58,820 bases of DNA, taken from positions 8,125 to 66,944 of the forward strand of contig JAAVAO010000007.1 of the NCBI GenBank assembly GCA_014803985.1, read 5' to 3'. Below, piece by piece: positions 8,607 to 15,714 of this stretch. Numbering within the stretch: the first letter of the stretch is position 1; each line of letters begins with the position of its first letter. The DNA is from Treponema sp. Lineage in GTDB: Bacteria; Spirochaetota; Spirochaetia; Treponematales; Treponemataceae. Below the pieces are notes generated by a model, which had not been told where the DNA came from, did not search any database, and worked only from the letters and a program-made list of their open reading frames with translations. The position numbers were made by a program, and so were the translations under genes.

Positions 8607-8848
8607 TTCGTTTCGTTGAGAGGCGGTTAAAGTTTGCAACGAAACGTTTCCGCGAACTTTAATTTGTGTGCGTTACAAAACGTGCTTGACGCGCACGTAA
8701 AAATTGAGTTAAACGTTTTATTTTATAGAGAAATATGATAAAAAGTTGCCTAAAATAGCGTCAACTTTTTATCATGTCAAGTTTCCTGCGGAAACTTGCA
8801 TATTGACTGCCGCTTCTCATTCCATTGCGAAGCGGCAAGGAGAAAGAA
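8607..8848. repeat. Spacer packed with four inverted repeats
   Basis: Successive perfect stems: TTAAAGTT/AACTTTAA near 8627-8662; ATGATAAAAAGTTG (8735-8748) with CAACTTTTTATCAT (8762-8775); CAAGTTTCC (8778-8786) with GGAAACTTG (8790-8798); and GCCGCTTC/GAAGCGGC (about 8809-8836), just before the flavodoxin ribosome site. They could be transcript-processing or termination structures or a small repeat element. Confidence 0.55.
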
Positions 8849-9367
8849 ATGAAAAAAATTATTTTGGCGGTTGCAACGACTTTTGCAATGTGCATGATGG
8901 CGAACGCGAAAAGCGTGGTGGTTTATTTTTCTGCGGAATTCGGTGCAACACGCGCGGTTGCCGAACAAATCGCGAAAATCACTGGAAGCGACATTTTGGA
9001 AATCAAGCCGAAAGTCGCCTACACCAAGGCTGATTTGAATTGGCGCGATTCAAATTCGCGGACGACGAAAGAATGCCACAATTTGGCGACGGTTCGTCCT
9101 GAAATGGCGGACACGCTTGACATCTCAGGCTACGACACGGTTTACATCGGCTATCCGATTTGGTGGGGCGAAGCACCGAACATTTTGTACACATTCGTCG
9201 AAGGCGCGGATTTCAGCGGAAAGACCGTCTATCCGTTCTGCACTTCCGGCTCAAGCGGAGTGGGCGCGAGCGCGAAAAACCTTGCAAAAAATACACAGGG
9301 CGAATGGAAGAGCGGCAAACGCTTTACACGCAACGTGAACGAATCGGAATTAAAAGGCTGGAAATAA
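8849..9367 (+). CDS. Exported flavodoxin
   Basis: 172 residues from the ATG at 8849, with AAGGAG 5 bases upstream. A signal peptide (KKIILAVATTFAMCMMANA) precedes a complete flavodoxin-type domain: VVVYFSAEFGATRAVAEQIA forms the phosphate-binding loop of FMN (the usual SxTGNT is SAEFGAT), then DTVYIGYPIWWGEAPNILYTF and VYPFCTSGSSGVG, which flank the isoalloxazine ring. Similar to the flavodoxin_4 group. Most flavodoxins are cytoplasmic; an exported one needs FMN outside the membrane or Tat/FMN-transfer chemistry. It follows exported DUF362 and cyclophilin-like genes and precedes a membrane protein. Confidence 0.85.
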   Translation: MKKIILAVATTFAMCMMANAKSVVVYFSAEFGATRAVAEQIAKITGSDILEIKPKVAYTKADLNWRDSNSRTTKECHNLATVRPEMADTLDISGYDTVYIGYPIWWGEAPNILYTFVEGADFSGKTVYPFCTSGSSGVGASAKNLAKNTQGEWKSGKRFTRNVNESELKGWK

Positions 9368-9432
9368 ATTCGGAGGCGTGGATAAAAAATTGCGCGGCGA
9401 AAAAACTCGCTAAAATTTTGACGGACATTTTC

Positions 9433-10053
9433 ATGACGGCGATTTTAGTTTTCCTCGCCAATCGGAAAAACGGTACGGGCGTTATGCTTCATGCCGTTTT
9501 GGGAGTCGCGCTTTTTGCGCTTTTCGCCTTGCATCATTTTTTGAACGCCGCGTATTTCAAATCCATTTTCAAGGGCAAATACGGTGCGCGCAGAATCGTG
9601 CTTGCAGCGACAAATGCGACTTTGTTCGCGGCGATGCTTTTGATGGCGGCGAGTTCTGTGATGATTTCAGGGCTTGCATTTAACGCCGCCTTTCTTCCAG
9701 TGAATTTTGCTTGGCGCAACATTCATGCTTCTTGCTCGAGTTGGGTTTTTATGATCGCGGCGTTTCACTTTTCGTTGCATGCGCATTTCACGCTCGCTCA
9801 TCTTGAACAAAAAATCCCGAGCGCGATTTTCGTGCCAGTTTCTGTTTTGATTTTTGGTGCTGGAATTTTTGCGTTTTCACAAAGCAAGATTTTTTCAAAT
9901 CTTTTTTTACTTTACACGGACGCAAGCCTCGCCCATTCTTTTGCGATGCAAATCACGTTTTCAATTTTGATGATTTTTTCCGTGTGCATGGCAACTCATT
10001 TTGCACTGAAATTTTTTGAACGCAAAAAAGGTAAAAAGTCGTTTCTATCCTAG
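9433..10053 (+). CDS. DUF4405 membrane protein, probably 5'-frameshifted
   Basis: About 206 residues from the ATG at 9433, with six or so hydrophobic segments and conserved membrane histidines (LHAVLG, LHHFLN, HFSLHAHF) typical of DUF4405 and of cytochrome-b-like haem-binding bundles. The natural start is probably the GTG at 9378, which follows a perfect GGAGG, but its frame stops at 9411. Removing one A from the six-A run at 9400-9405 joins that frame to this one, giving MDKKLRGEKLAKILTDIF and a 224-residue protein. So the gene is either frameshifted, switchable or affected by a sequencing error. Last gene of the exported redox cluster. Confidence 0.7.
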   Translation: MTAILVFLANRKNGTGVMLHAVLGVALFALFALHHFLNAAYFKSIFKGKYGARRIVLAATNATLFAAMLLMAASSVMISGLAFNAAFLPVNFAWRNIHASCSSWVFMIAAFHFSLHAHFTLAHLEQKIPSAIFVPVSVLIFGAGIFAFSQSKIFSNLFLLYTDASLAHSFAMQITFSILMIFSVCMATHFALKFFERKKGKKSFLS

Positions 10054-10120
10054 CCGTTGTTAACGGTATACCAAAATCCTTTTGTCAATACGGTGCAAAT
10101 AGTATGCCCCCTCCTCCTTG

Positions 10121-10879
10121 TCAACCACCAACGGAAAAAAGCGACAAAGCAAACACAGTTTGCACGCCTGATTTTTTCAATGCGATGGCACAACTTTCTA
10201 TGGTAGAACCAGTAGTAATCACATCATCAATCAGACATATTGTTTTGGGAAGAGCAGGCGCATTTTTCAACAAGCGATAAGACTTTTCCGCGCTTGCCTG
10301 CCGTTCATTCCGATTCAACGTCTTTTGCTCTACAACGCTTATTCTCTCCAATACGCGCAAAACGGAAAAGCCATGTCTCATCTCTAAAAATTCTGCAAGC
10401 TCTTCAACTTGATCCCAACCGACCGCCTTTATTTTTCCAGGACGAGGAGGAACTGGCACAATGGAAAAATTTTCATACAGCGCAAGCAATTCATTCAAGG
10501 CTTCAGCGCAAAGACTGGCAAAATATGGAGAAAGAGCGCGCTCGCCCCCCAACTTCCACCGCCGAACCAATTCGCTATTCCATAGTCGATACGGAAAAAG
10601 CGGATACACCGCATTAGCACTATGCACAACGCCCTCTCCACGACATTCCATACACACTGACCTTTCCGAAACAAGATGCCTTCCGCATTTTTCACACCTA
10701 TTTGCCGTTTTAAAGTCAATGAGGAATCGTTTCTTTCTGCAATCGCGGCAAATTGGAATGACAAACGTCAAATTTCCGCAGACCAAACATTTTTCTCCGC
10801 CGCTGACGAACGAAAGAACTATTCGTCCTGCAAAAATACTGTGTTGTCTTATGGTAAACAGTACATTTTTCATATTCAT
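10121..10879 (-). CDS. comF: ComF family phosphoribosyltransferase-like protein
   Basis: 252 residues from the ATG at 10879; upstream in-frame starts would overlap the tRNA gene. Four cysteine pairs (CLVC, CRDC, CEKC, CMEC) in the first third form the zinc-ribbon found in ComFC proteins. The C-terminal part is a type I phosphoribosyltransferase fold with VPVPPRPGK and the PRPP loop ICLIDDVITTGSTI. ComFC is needed for DNA uptake in naturally competent bacteria, but many non-competent species carry it too. No other competence gene is in the window. Confidence 0.88.
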   Translation of the reverse strand: MNMKNVLFTIRQHSIFAGRIVLSFVSGGEKCLVCGNLTFVIPICRDCRKKRFLIDFKTANRCEKCGRHLVSERSVCMECRGEGVVHSANAVYPLFPYRLWNSELVRRWKLGGERALSPYFASLCAEALNELLALYENFSIVPVPPRPGKIKAVGWDQVEELAEFLEMRHGFSVLRVLERISVVEQKTLNRNERQASAEKSYRLLKNAPALPKTICLIDDVITTGSTIESCAIALKKSGVQTVFALSLFSVGG

Positions 10880-10985
10880 ACTAGTTATAGTATTTTTCAA
10901 TGCAAATTCTGAAGTTTTAACACGGTTTTTTAGAATTTTTTTTAGAGAGTAAACTATAGCAAAAACGGTAGACAAAAAAGGGCAT

Positions 10986-11015
10986 AAAAAAAGCCGTGAT
11001 AAACTCACGGCTTTT
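10986..11015 (-). terminator. Rho-independent terminator of tRNA-Val
   Basis: AGCCGTGA (10992-10999) and TCACGGCT (11005-11012) form an 8-bp stem with a 5-nt loop; read on the minus strand it is followed by six T. It lies directly behind the tRNA gene. Confidence 0.85.
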
Positions 11016-11088
11016 GGACGGTGAGAGGATCGAACTCCCGACATTCTGGGTGTAAACCAGACGCTCGTACCAGCTGAGCTAACCGTCC
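11015..11088 (-). tRNA. tRNA-Val (anticodon TAC)
   Basis: The minus strand reads GGACGGT ... ACCGTCC, a 7-bp acceptor stem, with TTAGCTCAGCTGGTA (D arm), CTGG-TTTACAC-CCAG (anticodon arm, TAC) and GTTCGATCC (T arm). The anticodon reads the valine codons GTA and, with wobble, others. The discriminator is A and the CCA end is not encoded. A matching promoter and terminator flank it, so it is a single-gene transcript. Confidence 0.96.
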
Positions 11089-11105
11089 GTCAAAACAATG
11101 ATAAA

Positions 11106-11134
11106 AATATATATGAAACTAAAAAAAATGTCAA
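11106..11134 (-). promoter_or_regulatory. Sigma-70 promoter of tRNA-Val
   Basis: Minus strand: TTGACA (11134-11129), 17-bp spacer, TATATT (11111-11106), ending about 18 bases before the tRNA. Confidence 0.7.
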
Positions 11135-11263
11135 TAGAATTTGCAGAAATTTTTGACAACAAACAAAAAAGAAGGCGATGGGTTTCTTCAAGGAGACAGT
11201 GAAACCTGTTTTGCAAAGGAAAATAACCCTGTTTGCAAGGCATACACGCTCTTTAATTCTCAT

Positions 11264-11369
11264 AATGAGTAAAATTTACACATTTTTAATGGGCAATTTT
11301 TACCCATTAAAACAACAGATATGCGTTTTAAAATAAAAAACCAATCCTAATGTGTAAAAATTACTCATT
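11264..11369. promoter_or_regulatory. Three 21-bp palindromic boxes, candidate enhancer (UAS) sites
   Basis: Boxes at 11264-11284, 11288-11308 and 11349-11369 share the form AATGnGTAA, a T/A-rich centre, TTAC, one variable base, then CATT; each is a near-perfect dyad. Left halves read AATGAGTAA, AATGGGCAA and AATGTGTAA; right halves TTACACATT, TTACCCATT and TTACTCATT. They lie about 240-350 bp upstream of the sigma-54 promoter at 11611, a distance usual for enhancer-binding activators. No gene product binding them is known from this window. Confidence 0.6.
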
Positions 11370-11610
11370 TTTTTTGAAAAACTGACATCCTGTATATGCG
11401 AAACGAAAAACCAATGCGCTTTTTTTCAAAGATGAAGGGATTTGCTGCAGAAAAATGCGCCGCGTTGGGATTGGAATGGACGCGTTTTGCCCACCGTGCG
11501 CTGCTTTCGCGTGTGCGTAGCACCGACCGTGAGGGAAGCCATGGAAAGCCACTGGGTAGAGGAACTCGCCCAAAAGAAAAACAAAGAAAATACAATTCAA
11601 AAATAAAAGT
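11370..11610. other. Spacer with a GC-richer segment, unlikely to be coding
   Basis: An open frame runs 11396-11629 on the plus strand, with others on the minus strand. It lacks a ribosome site and overlaps the sigma-54 promoter. The GC-richer core (about 11455-11575) resembles repeated intergenic sequence I associate with treponeme genomes, but this is memory rather than proof. It separates the palindromic boxes from the promoter. Confidence 0.35.
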
Positions 11611-11626
11611 TGGCACGATTTTTGCA
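11611..11626 (+). promoter_or_regulatory. Sigma-54 (RpoN) promoter of hsp20
   Basis: TGGCACGATTTTTGCA fits the -24/-12 consensus TGGCACG-R-NNN-TTGC-W at every defined position. Transcription would start near 11638, giving a leader of about 48 nt with GGGGG as ribosome site before the ATG at 11686. Confidence 0.85.
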
Positions 11627-11685
11627 TAATATTTCGTGCAAGGAAAAAAAGACTTGCAGATTAAAACAGTTCTGGGGGTAAAAAT

Positions 11686-12123
11686 ATGAAAGAACTTTCA
11701 CTTTTTGATTCACTCTTTAATGGAGCAATGGATGACGCGATTGGATTGGGTTATCGCACTTCAGTTCCGAAAGTTGATGTGACGGAATGCAAGGACTGCT
11801 ACAATTTGGAAATGGAGCTTCCTGGTCTCACTGAAAAAGACGTGAACATTGATCTTGACAGGAATGTTCTTACCATTTCTTCAGTAAAGGAAGAAAAGAA
11901 AGAAAATGATGGAGATGAAAAAAAGGCGAAGGACGAGGAGAAAAATAAAAAGTCCTTCTTAATTCGCGAAAGAAGAACAACGATGTTCTCAAGGAGTTTT
12001 ACTCTGCCTGACGATGTTGACAGTGAAAAAGTATCCGCTGTATTTAAAAACGGAATCTTGACAGTGAACATGCCAAGAAAGGAAACTCCTTCTCCAAAGC
12101 GAATTGCAATTGCCGCCGCCTAA
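11686..12123 (+). CDS. hsp20: Small heat-shock protein, Hsp20/alpha-crystallin family
   Basis: 145 residues, the usual size. The alpha-crystallin domain begins near residue 24 (PKVDVTECKDCYNLEMELPG, then DVNIDLDRNVLTISS) and ends with the conserved FKNGILTVNMPRKE; the oligomer-forming C-terminal PKRIAIAAA follows. A lysine/glutamate-rich insert sits in the loop between strands. Such chaperones hold unfolded proteins for ATP-dependent refolding. The gene is alone, follows a perfect sigma-54 promoter and ends at a strong hairpin, so it is probably induced by an enhancer-binding regulator rather than by a classic heat-shock sigma factor or CIRCE; I see no CIRCE element. Confidence 0.95.
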   Translation: MKELSLFDSLFNGAMDDAIGLGYRTSVPKVDVTECKDCYNLEMELPGLTEKDVNIDLDRNVLTISSVKEEKKENDGDEKKAKDEEKNKKSFLIRERRTTMFSRSFTLPDDVDSEKVSAVFKNGILTVNMPRKETPSPKRIAIAAA

Positions 12124-12148
12124 ACAAGGAAGTGGCACAGAGAAAAAA

Positions 12149-12194
12149 CACCTGTACTTGACGAAAAAGGCACGTCCTTTGTCAATTGCAGGTG
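12149..12194 (+). terminator. Long hairpin after hsp20
   Basis: Nested arms CACCTG/CAGGTG (12149-12154, 12189-12194), CTTGAC/GTCAA and AAAGG/CCTTT make one extended stem starting 25 bases after the stop codon. It has only a weak A/T-rich tail (AATAAAAA), so it could be a terminator or a stability hairpin. Confidence 0.55.
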
Positions 12195-12241
12195 AATAAA
12201 AACAGCAGGCGCTTGTCCTTCAATTTGATAAGAAATCCCAA

Positions 12242-12670
12242 TTAGTCTGCAACATACCTGGCTCGTGAAGTGTCGGTTTCAAAAACATCGACAGCAGAGA
12301 GCCAGGTTCTTTTTTTTAAAGGATTTTCAGAAGATTCTTCTGACGCAGACGTAAAAGACAGGTCTATGCCCTCTTTCTTTAACTCTTCAAGCAAAGCATT
12401 ATATATGAACAAGGCTATTCGCTCTGCGCTGGGATTTTGTTCAAAGCAAGGCATATCGTTCAAGTTTGTATGGTCAAGTTTTTTGCAAACAGATTTTAGC
12501 GCGCCTTTTAAAAGAGCAAAATCTATCAGCATCCCCCCTTCGTTTAACTGAAAGCCTTTCACATGTGCATACACCTTGTAGTTGTGTCCGTGCAAGTTTT
12601 CACACTTTCCGTTATAATCCCTTAAAAAATGCGCGGCGGCAAAATCCGCGGCAACTCGTATTTCGTACAT
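12242..12670 (-). CDS. queD: QueD, 6-carboxy-5,6,7,8-tetrahydropterin synthase
   Basis: 142 residues from the ATG at 12670, which has AGAGG 6 bases upstream. Zinc ligands are visible as FAAAHFL and LHGHNY, the catalytic Cys lies in GKCENLHGH, and LDHTNLND and the C-terminal FETDTSRARY complete the family pattern. QueD converts 7,8-dihydroneopterin triphosphate to CPH4 in queuosine synthesis. An unusual Ser/Glu-rich insert (SASEESSENP) interrupts the second half. No queC, queE or queF is adjacent. A 6-pyruvoyl-tetrahydropterin synthase role is the alternative but less likely in bacteria. Confidence 0.88.
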   Translation of the reverse strand: MYEIRVAADFAAAHFLRDYNGKCENLHGHNYKVYAHVKGFQLNEGGMLIDFALLKGALKSVCKKLDHTNLNDMPCFEQNPSAERIALFIYNALLEELKKEGIDLSFTSASEESSENPLKKRTWLSAVDVFETDTSRARYVAD

Positions 12671-12802
12671 AATTACCTCTAAAGAAAAAGCAGCGTTCAA
12701 GGCCCCCTCGAAAAACGTGCTTTTGGCAATTTTTTCAAGGAACCAACGAATTCTATCATCACTATAACAGCGCAACGACAGAACATCACATTTTCAAAAT
12801 TA

Positions 12803-12828
12803 CCTCTAAAAACTGAAATGTTTAGAGG
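12803..12828 (-). terminator. Hairpin behind the acyl-ACP thioesterase gene
   Basis: CCTCTAAA (12803-12810) and TTTAGAGG (12821-12828) pair around a 10-nt loop, about 30 bases after the thioesterase stop on the minus strand; the T-rich tail is weak. The AGAGGTAATT on its edge is also found before queD. Confidence 0.4.
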
Positions 12829-12856
12829 CAACCGTTAGTTTTTTGTGTGCCTAATC

Positions 12857-13624
12857 TTAATTCCAATATAACTCCGCTTCAAAACAGATATTTTCGTCTT
12901 GTTTCCCAATTATTGTGATTTTTTTTGCATTGTCATCGAATGCGCCATAAATTTGGATCTTATGCCCTAAAACCGCTTCCTTTGAATAATTGATTTTAAA
13001 ATCTGAAAATGTCTTTTTTTGATATTCATCAGGAAGGCTGTCAATGACAAACGCTCCGTAGCGAGCATTGTTTGTGTGTCCGTTTCCGTCTATGTCTGAA
13101 TACCAAATTGTTCGCTCGCATAGAAGAGAAACATTTTCCGGCACGGAAATTTTTGAGGGTTCAAGATACTTATATTCGGTTTGGAGAATGGAATCGGGGC
13201 GAAGGGTGAAATCCTTTAGGCGAAGAATTCTGTGCGTATGTGCGCACACCAAAAGCCAGTTTGAAAGCCCGGAAACAAGGAGTTCTCCTGTTTCTGTATC
13301 TGTAATTTCATAAGCGCGCACAAATTGTAAAACCTGAGGTTTTTCCTCCCACGTGCGAATTGTGATCTTTTGATTCGCTTGCGGCATCTTGTGAAAATGG
13401 AAGGACTGGCGGCTTAAAAGGATTAAATAGCCATGATCCCAAAGCATTTTCCACGACATCCCGCGCTGATTATAATCCTCAACTGCTGCGTCCGAAAGGA
13501 TTCGAAGAAGTTCAAAAAAACTTAAGGTATGTTTTGCATCGCACTGGCAAAAATAAATTTGACTTTGACTGTGAAAAACAAGGGATGTTTCATCCCCGCT
13601 ATGAAATTGTTTAAATTCTGTCAT
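12857..13624 (-). CDS. Acyl-ACP thioesterase (FatA/FatB-like double hotdog)
   Basis: 255 residues, right for a bacterial acyl-ACP thioesterase with two hotdog domains. The first carries [22 protein letters not shown] and [20 protein letters not shown]; the second carries the catalytic region [20 protein letters not shown], where D, N and H are the conserved active-site residues, and FKINYSKEA. The enzyme releases free fatty acids from acyl carrier protein. Its ATG overlaps the stop of hisF by 4 bases (13621-13624), so they are translationally coupled although their functions differ. Confidence 0.85.
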   Translation of the reverse strand: MTEFKQFHSGDETSLVFHSQSQIYFCQCDAKHTLSFFELLRILSDAAVEDYNQRGMSWKMLWDHGYLILLSRQSFHFHKMPQANQKITIRTWEEKPQVLQFVRAYEITDTETGELLVSGLSNWLLVCAHTHRILRLKDFTLRPDSILQTEYKYLEPSKISVPENVSLLCERTIWYSDIDGNGHTNNARYGAFVIDSLPDEYQKKTFSDFKINYSKEAVLGHKIQIYGAFDDNAKKITIIGKQDENICFEAELYWN

Positions 13625-14406
13625 ACTATATCCTCTTGGAAATTGTGTCGCACAGGGATTCCCCGCTCTTCCAGCTGCTTTTTTATCCCTCCAATGGTAT
13701 ACTGCTTTGAGTGAACCATCGATGCAATCAAGGCGGCGGAAGCATTGCCCGCATGAAAAACGTCTTCAAGATGCTCCACTTTTCCCGCACCCCCAGATGC
13801 AATCACAGGAACACAGACTGCATTGGAAATCATTTTTGTAAGCGGAATTTCATACCCCGCTTTTGTTCCATCGGCATCTATGGAATTGACAACAATTTCA
13901 CCCGCCCCTAACGACACTGCCTTTACAGCCCATTCCAAAGCGTCTAGCCCTGTGTCAACTCGTCCACCGTTTATAAAAATTCCATATCCAGATGGTTTTG
14001 AAGAGTCTCGAGCAACATCCATTCCAAGAACAATGCACTGACTTCCAAAAATGCTTGCCCCTTCTTGAATCAAAGCAGGATTTTTTACCGCCTGAGAATT
14101 GAGGCTTACCTTTTCAGCCCCCGCAAGAATTGTGGAGCGAATATCTTCTATCGTAGAAATGCCGCCTCCCACACAGAACGGAATAAACACTTTAGACGCA
14201 ACACGCGCTATCAAGTCTAGAATCGGACCTCTTCCCCGTGCACTTGCCATTATATCATAAAACACCAGTTCATCAACGCCCTGCCTGTAATACTCTTCAG
14301 CCATTTCAACAGGATCACCTATGTCTGCATTATTCAAAAATTTCACGCCCTTTGTAGTGCGACCGTCTTTCACGTCAAGACAGACTATAATTCGTTTTTT
14401 TAGCAT
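13621..14406 (-). CDS. hisF: Imidazole glycerol phosphate synthase, cyclase subunit HisF
   Basis: 261 residues, a (beta/alpha)8 barrel with both catalytic aspartates in view: [12 protein letters not shown] at the start and GMDVARDS in the middle. Phosphate-binding loops are SGGAGKVEH and the region after GGGIS. HisF takes ammonia from HisH and PRFAR to make IGP and AICAR. hisH lies 172 bases upstream on the same strand. No other histidine gene is in the window, and some HisF/HisH pairs instead serve amidotransfer to surface sugars, so pathway membership is open. Confidence 0.88.
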   Translation of the reverse strand: MLKKRIIVCLDVKDGRTTKGVKFLNNADIGDPVEMAEEYYRQGVDELVFYDIMASARGRGPILDLIARVASKVFIPFCVGGGISTIEDIRSTILAGAEKVSLNSQAVKNPALIQEGASIFGSQCIVLGMDVARDSSKPSGYGIFINGGRVDTGLDALEWAVKAVSLGAGEIVVNSIDADGTKAGYEIPLTKMISNAVCVPVIASGGAGKVEHLEDVFHAGNASAALIASMVHSKQYTIGGIKKQLEERGIPVRHNFQEDIV

Positions 14407-14578
14407 TCTTCCTCCATTATTTGGGCGGCTTGTTGCTCCATTACACTGCGCAACAACCAGGCTTTGCGGGGTTCCGGCATTCGCCTCCAGCCGCTTCCCT
14501 CACTCGTAACCTCGTTCAGTCCAGTGGCAGCCTGCACCTCCCCTCCAATCCTTGCCGCATAAAAACTCTCCCCCTTAC
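14407..14578. other. Spacer between hisH and hisF with interspersed-repeat traits
   Basis: GC-richer than its neighbours and non-coding. CAATCCTTGCCGCAT followed by AAAAC recurs near 29608 behind uvrC, hinting at a dispersed repeat. An SD-like GGAGG for hisF lies at its left end. Confidence 0.4.
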
Positions 14579-15241
14579 CTACGCTTCAATTATGTCTTCA
14601 CAGCAAAAATTGCGCAAGATTTGAAGTCCGCACTCCCCTGACTTTTCCGGATGAAACTGAAACGCCGTAACAGAGCCGCTTTCAACACACGCAGGAATCT
14701 TCACGCCGTAATCCACCGTTGCCTTTATAACTTTTTCATCGTCTGGACAAATTATGTAGGAATGAACAAAATAAAAATCCGAGCCTTCCTTTATATTTTT
14801 CAAAAGATATGACGAGCCATTTTGAAATGCAAGACTATTCCAGCCAATATGAGGAATCTTCAAGGGATTTTCAAGCGTTTCGGAACAAGCACACGCCTTT
14901 TTTTCAGAAAACACCGTTTTTAAATGGCGAATTCTTCCATGAATTAACCCAAGACAGGGAACATTCCCTTCCTCTGAATAGTCAAAAATAATTTGAGAGC
15001 CAAGGCAAATTCCCATAAGAGGCTTTCCACTTTTTGCCCAATCCTTTAAAAAAGTGTCAAACCCCGTTTTTTTTAATTGAGCCATTGCATAAGAGGCCTC
15101 TCCCACTCCAGGAAAAATAATACGCGTTGCATGTTCAAGGTCATACGGATTTTTTGAAAGAACGCTTTCCACCCCAATAAAGTCAAGAGCGCGCTTCACA
15201 CTGGTTATATTTCCAGCATTGTAGTCAACAATTCCAATCAT
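14579..15241 (-). CDS. hisH: Imidazole glycerol phosphate synthase, glutaminase subunit HisH
   Basis: 220 residues. Class I glutamine amidotransferase with N-terminal GIVDYNAGNI, the nucleophile in PLMGICLGSQ, and the His/Glu of the triad in FQFHPEKSGECG. It hydrolyses glutamine and channels ammonia to HisF. A tail longer than in E. coli includes a cysteine-rich ILRNFCCEDIIEA end. Transcribed with hisF and the thioesterase in one direction. Confidence 0.9.
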   Translation of the reverse strand: MIGIVDYNAGNITSVKRALDFIGVESVLSKNPYDLEHATRIIFPGVGEASYAMAQLKKTGFDTFLKDWAKSGKPLMGICLGSQIIFDYSEEGNVPCLGLIHGRIRHLKTVFSEKKACACSETLENPLKIPHIGWNSLAFQNGSSYLLKNIKEGSDFYFVHSYIICPDDEKVIKATVDYGVKIPACVESGSVTAFQFHPEKSGECGLQILRNFCCEDIIEA

Positions 15242-15493
15242 ATTTAAAAATACTAGCGCAGAAACAAAATAATTTCAACTTACAAAGAAGATTGTAAAAA
15301 CGGAGATGAATATGATTACCCTTACTCTGTATCTTTCACTTTCATTTTTCACACAATGGTATCAAAATGAGTTAACGTTTTTCAGTAAAAGTTTTATTAG
15401 ATAGAGTGGCAGTGCAGAGCCGTTACATATCACAAAAACAGAACGTTCATAGCGATATACACAAAAGACGCCTGTTTGCCGTTCAATTTAAAC
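15242..15493. other. Intergenic spacer upstream of the skp promoter
   Basis: hisH (minus) and skp (plus) diverge here. A 32-codon frame at 15306-15404 (MNMITLTLYLSLSFF..., GGAG before its second ATG) is the only small open frame with a ribosome site; I would not call it a gene without expression data. Confidence 0.3.
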
Positions 15494-15522
15494 TTGTATT
15501 TTTCTCTTTTTTTTGATATAGT
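15494..15522 (+). promoter_or_regulatory. Sigma-70 promoter upstream of skp
   Basis: TTGTAT (15494-15499), 17-bp spacer, TATAGT (15517-15522). It would yield a leader of about 185 nt before skp that contains a terminator-like hairpin. Confidence 0.6.
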
Positions 15523-15552
15523 AGAGAGACATTGTATAAAAAATGAAGGTTT

Positions 15553-15585
15553 AAAAACAGCAACTAAATTGGAGTTGCTGTTTTT
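15553..15585 (+). terminator. Terminator or attenuator in the skp leader
   Basis: AAAAACAGCAAC (15553-15564) pairs perfectly with GTTGCTGTTTTT (15574-15585), loop 9 nt, ending in five T. It lies between the promoter and skp. A second stem, GCGAG...CTCGC at about 15589-15610, follows at once and could compete or tandem with it. Confidence 0.6.
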
Positions 15586-15714
15586 AATGCGAGTTTTTTC
15601 AAAACTCGCTTATTTACTGTCATTTTCGCTTGAAACTGCGCGCTGTGCGCTTGTTGCAAATGCACTTCGTTGCAAAATGGCTTTTGAGCAATGAAAATTA
15701 AGGAAGGAATAAAT

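Noticed and set aside
7608..8639. Long minus-strand frame of 343 codons opposite the DUF362 gene
   Set aside because: Shadow frame: Arg/His/Cys-rich, no ribosome site, while the plus strand shows clear DUF362 motifs and a signal peptide.
11396..11629. 77-codon frame upstream of hsp20 as a gene
   Set aside because: No ribosome site, overlaps the sigma-54 promoter, and parallel frames exist on the other strand.
12671..12856. Possible preQ1 riboswitch before queD
   Set aside because: AGAGG and A-rich segments occur, but I cannot fit the conserved loop and pseudoknot; the stem fits better as a hairpin ending the thioesterase transcript.
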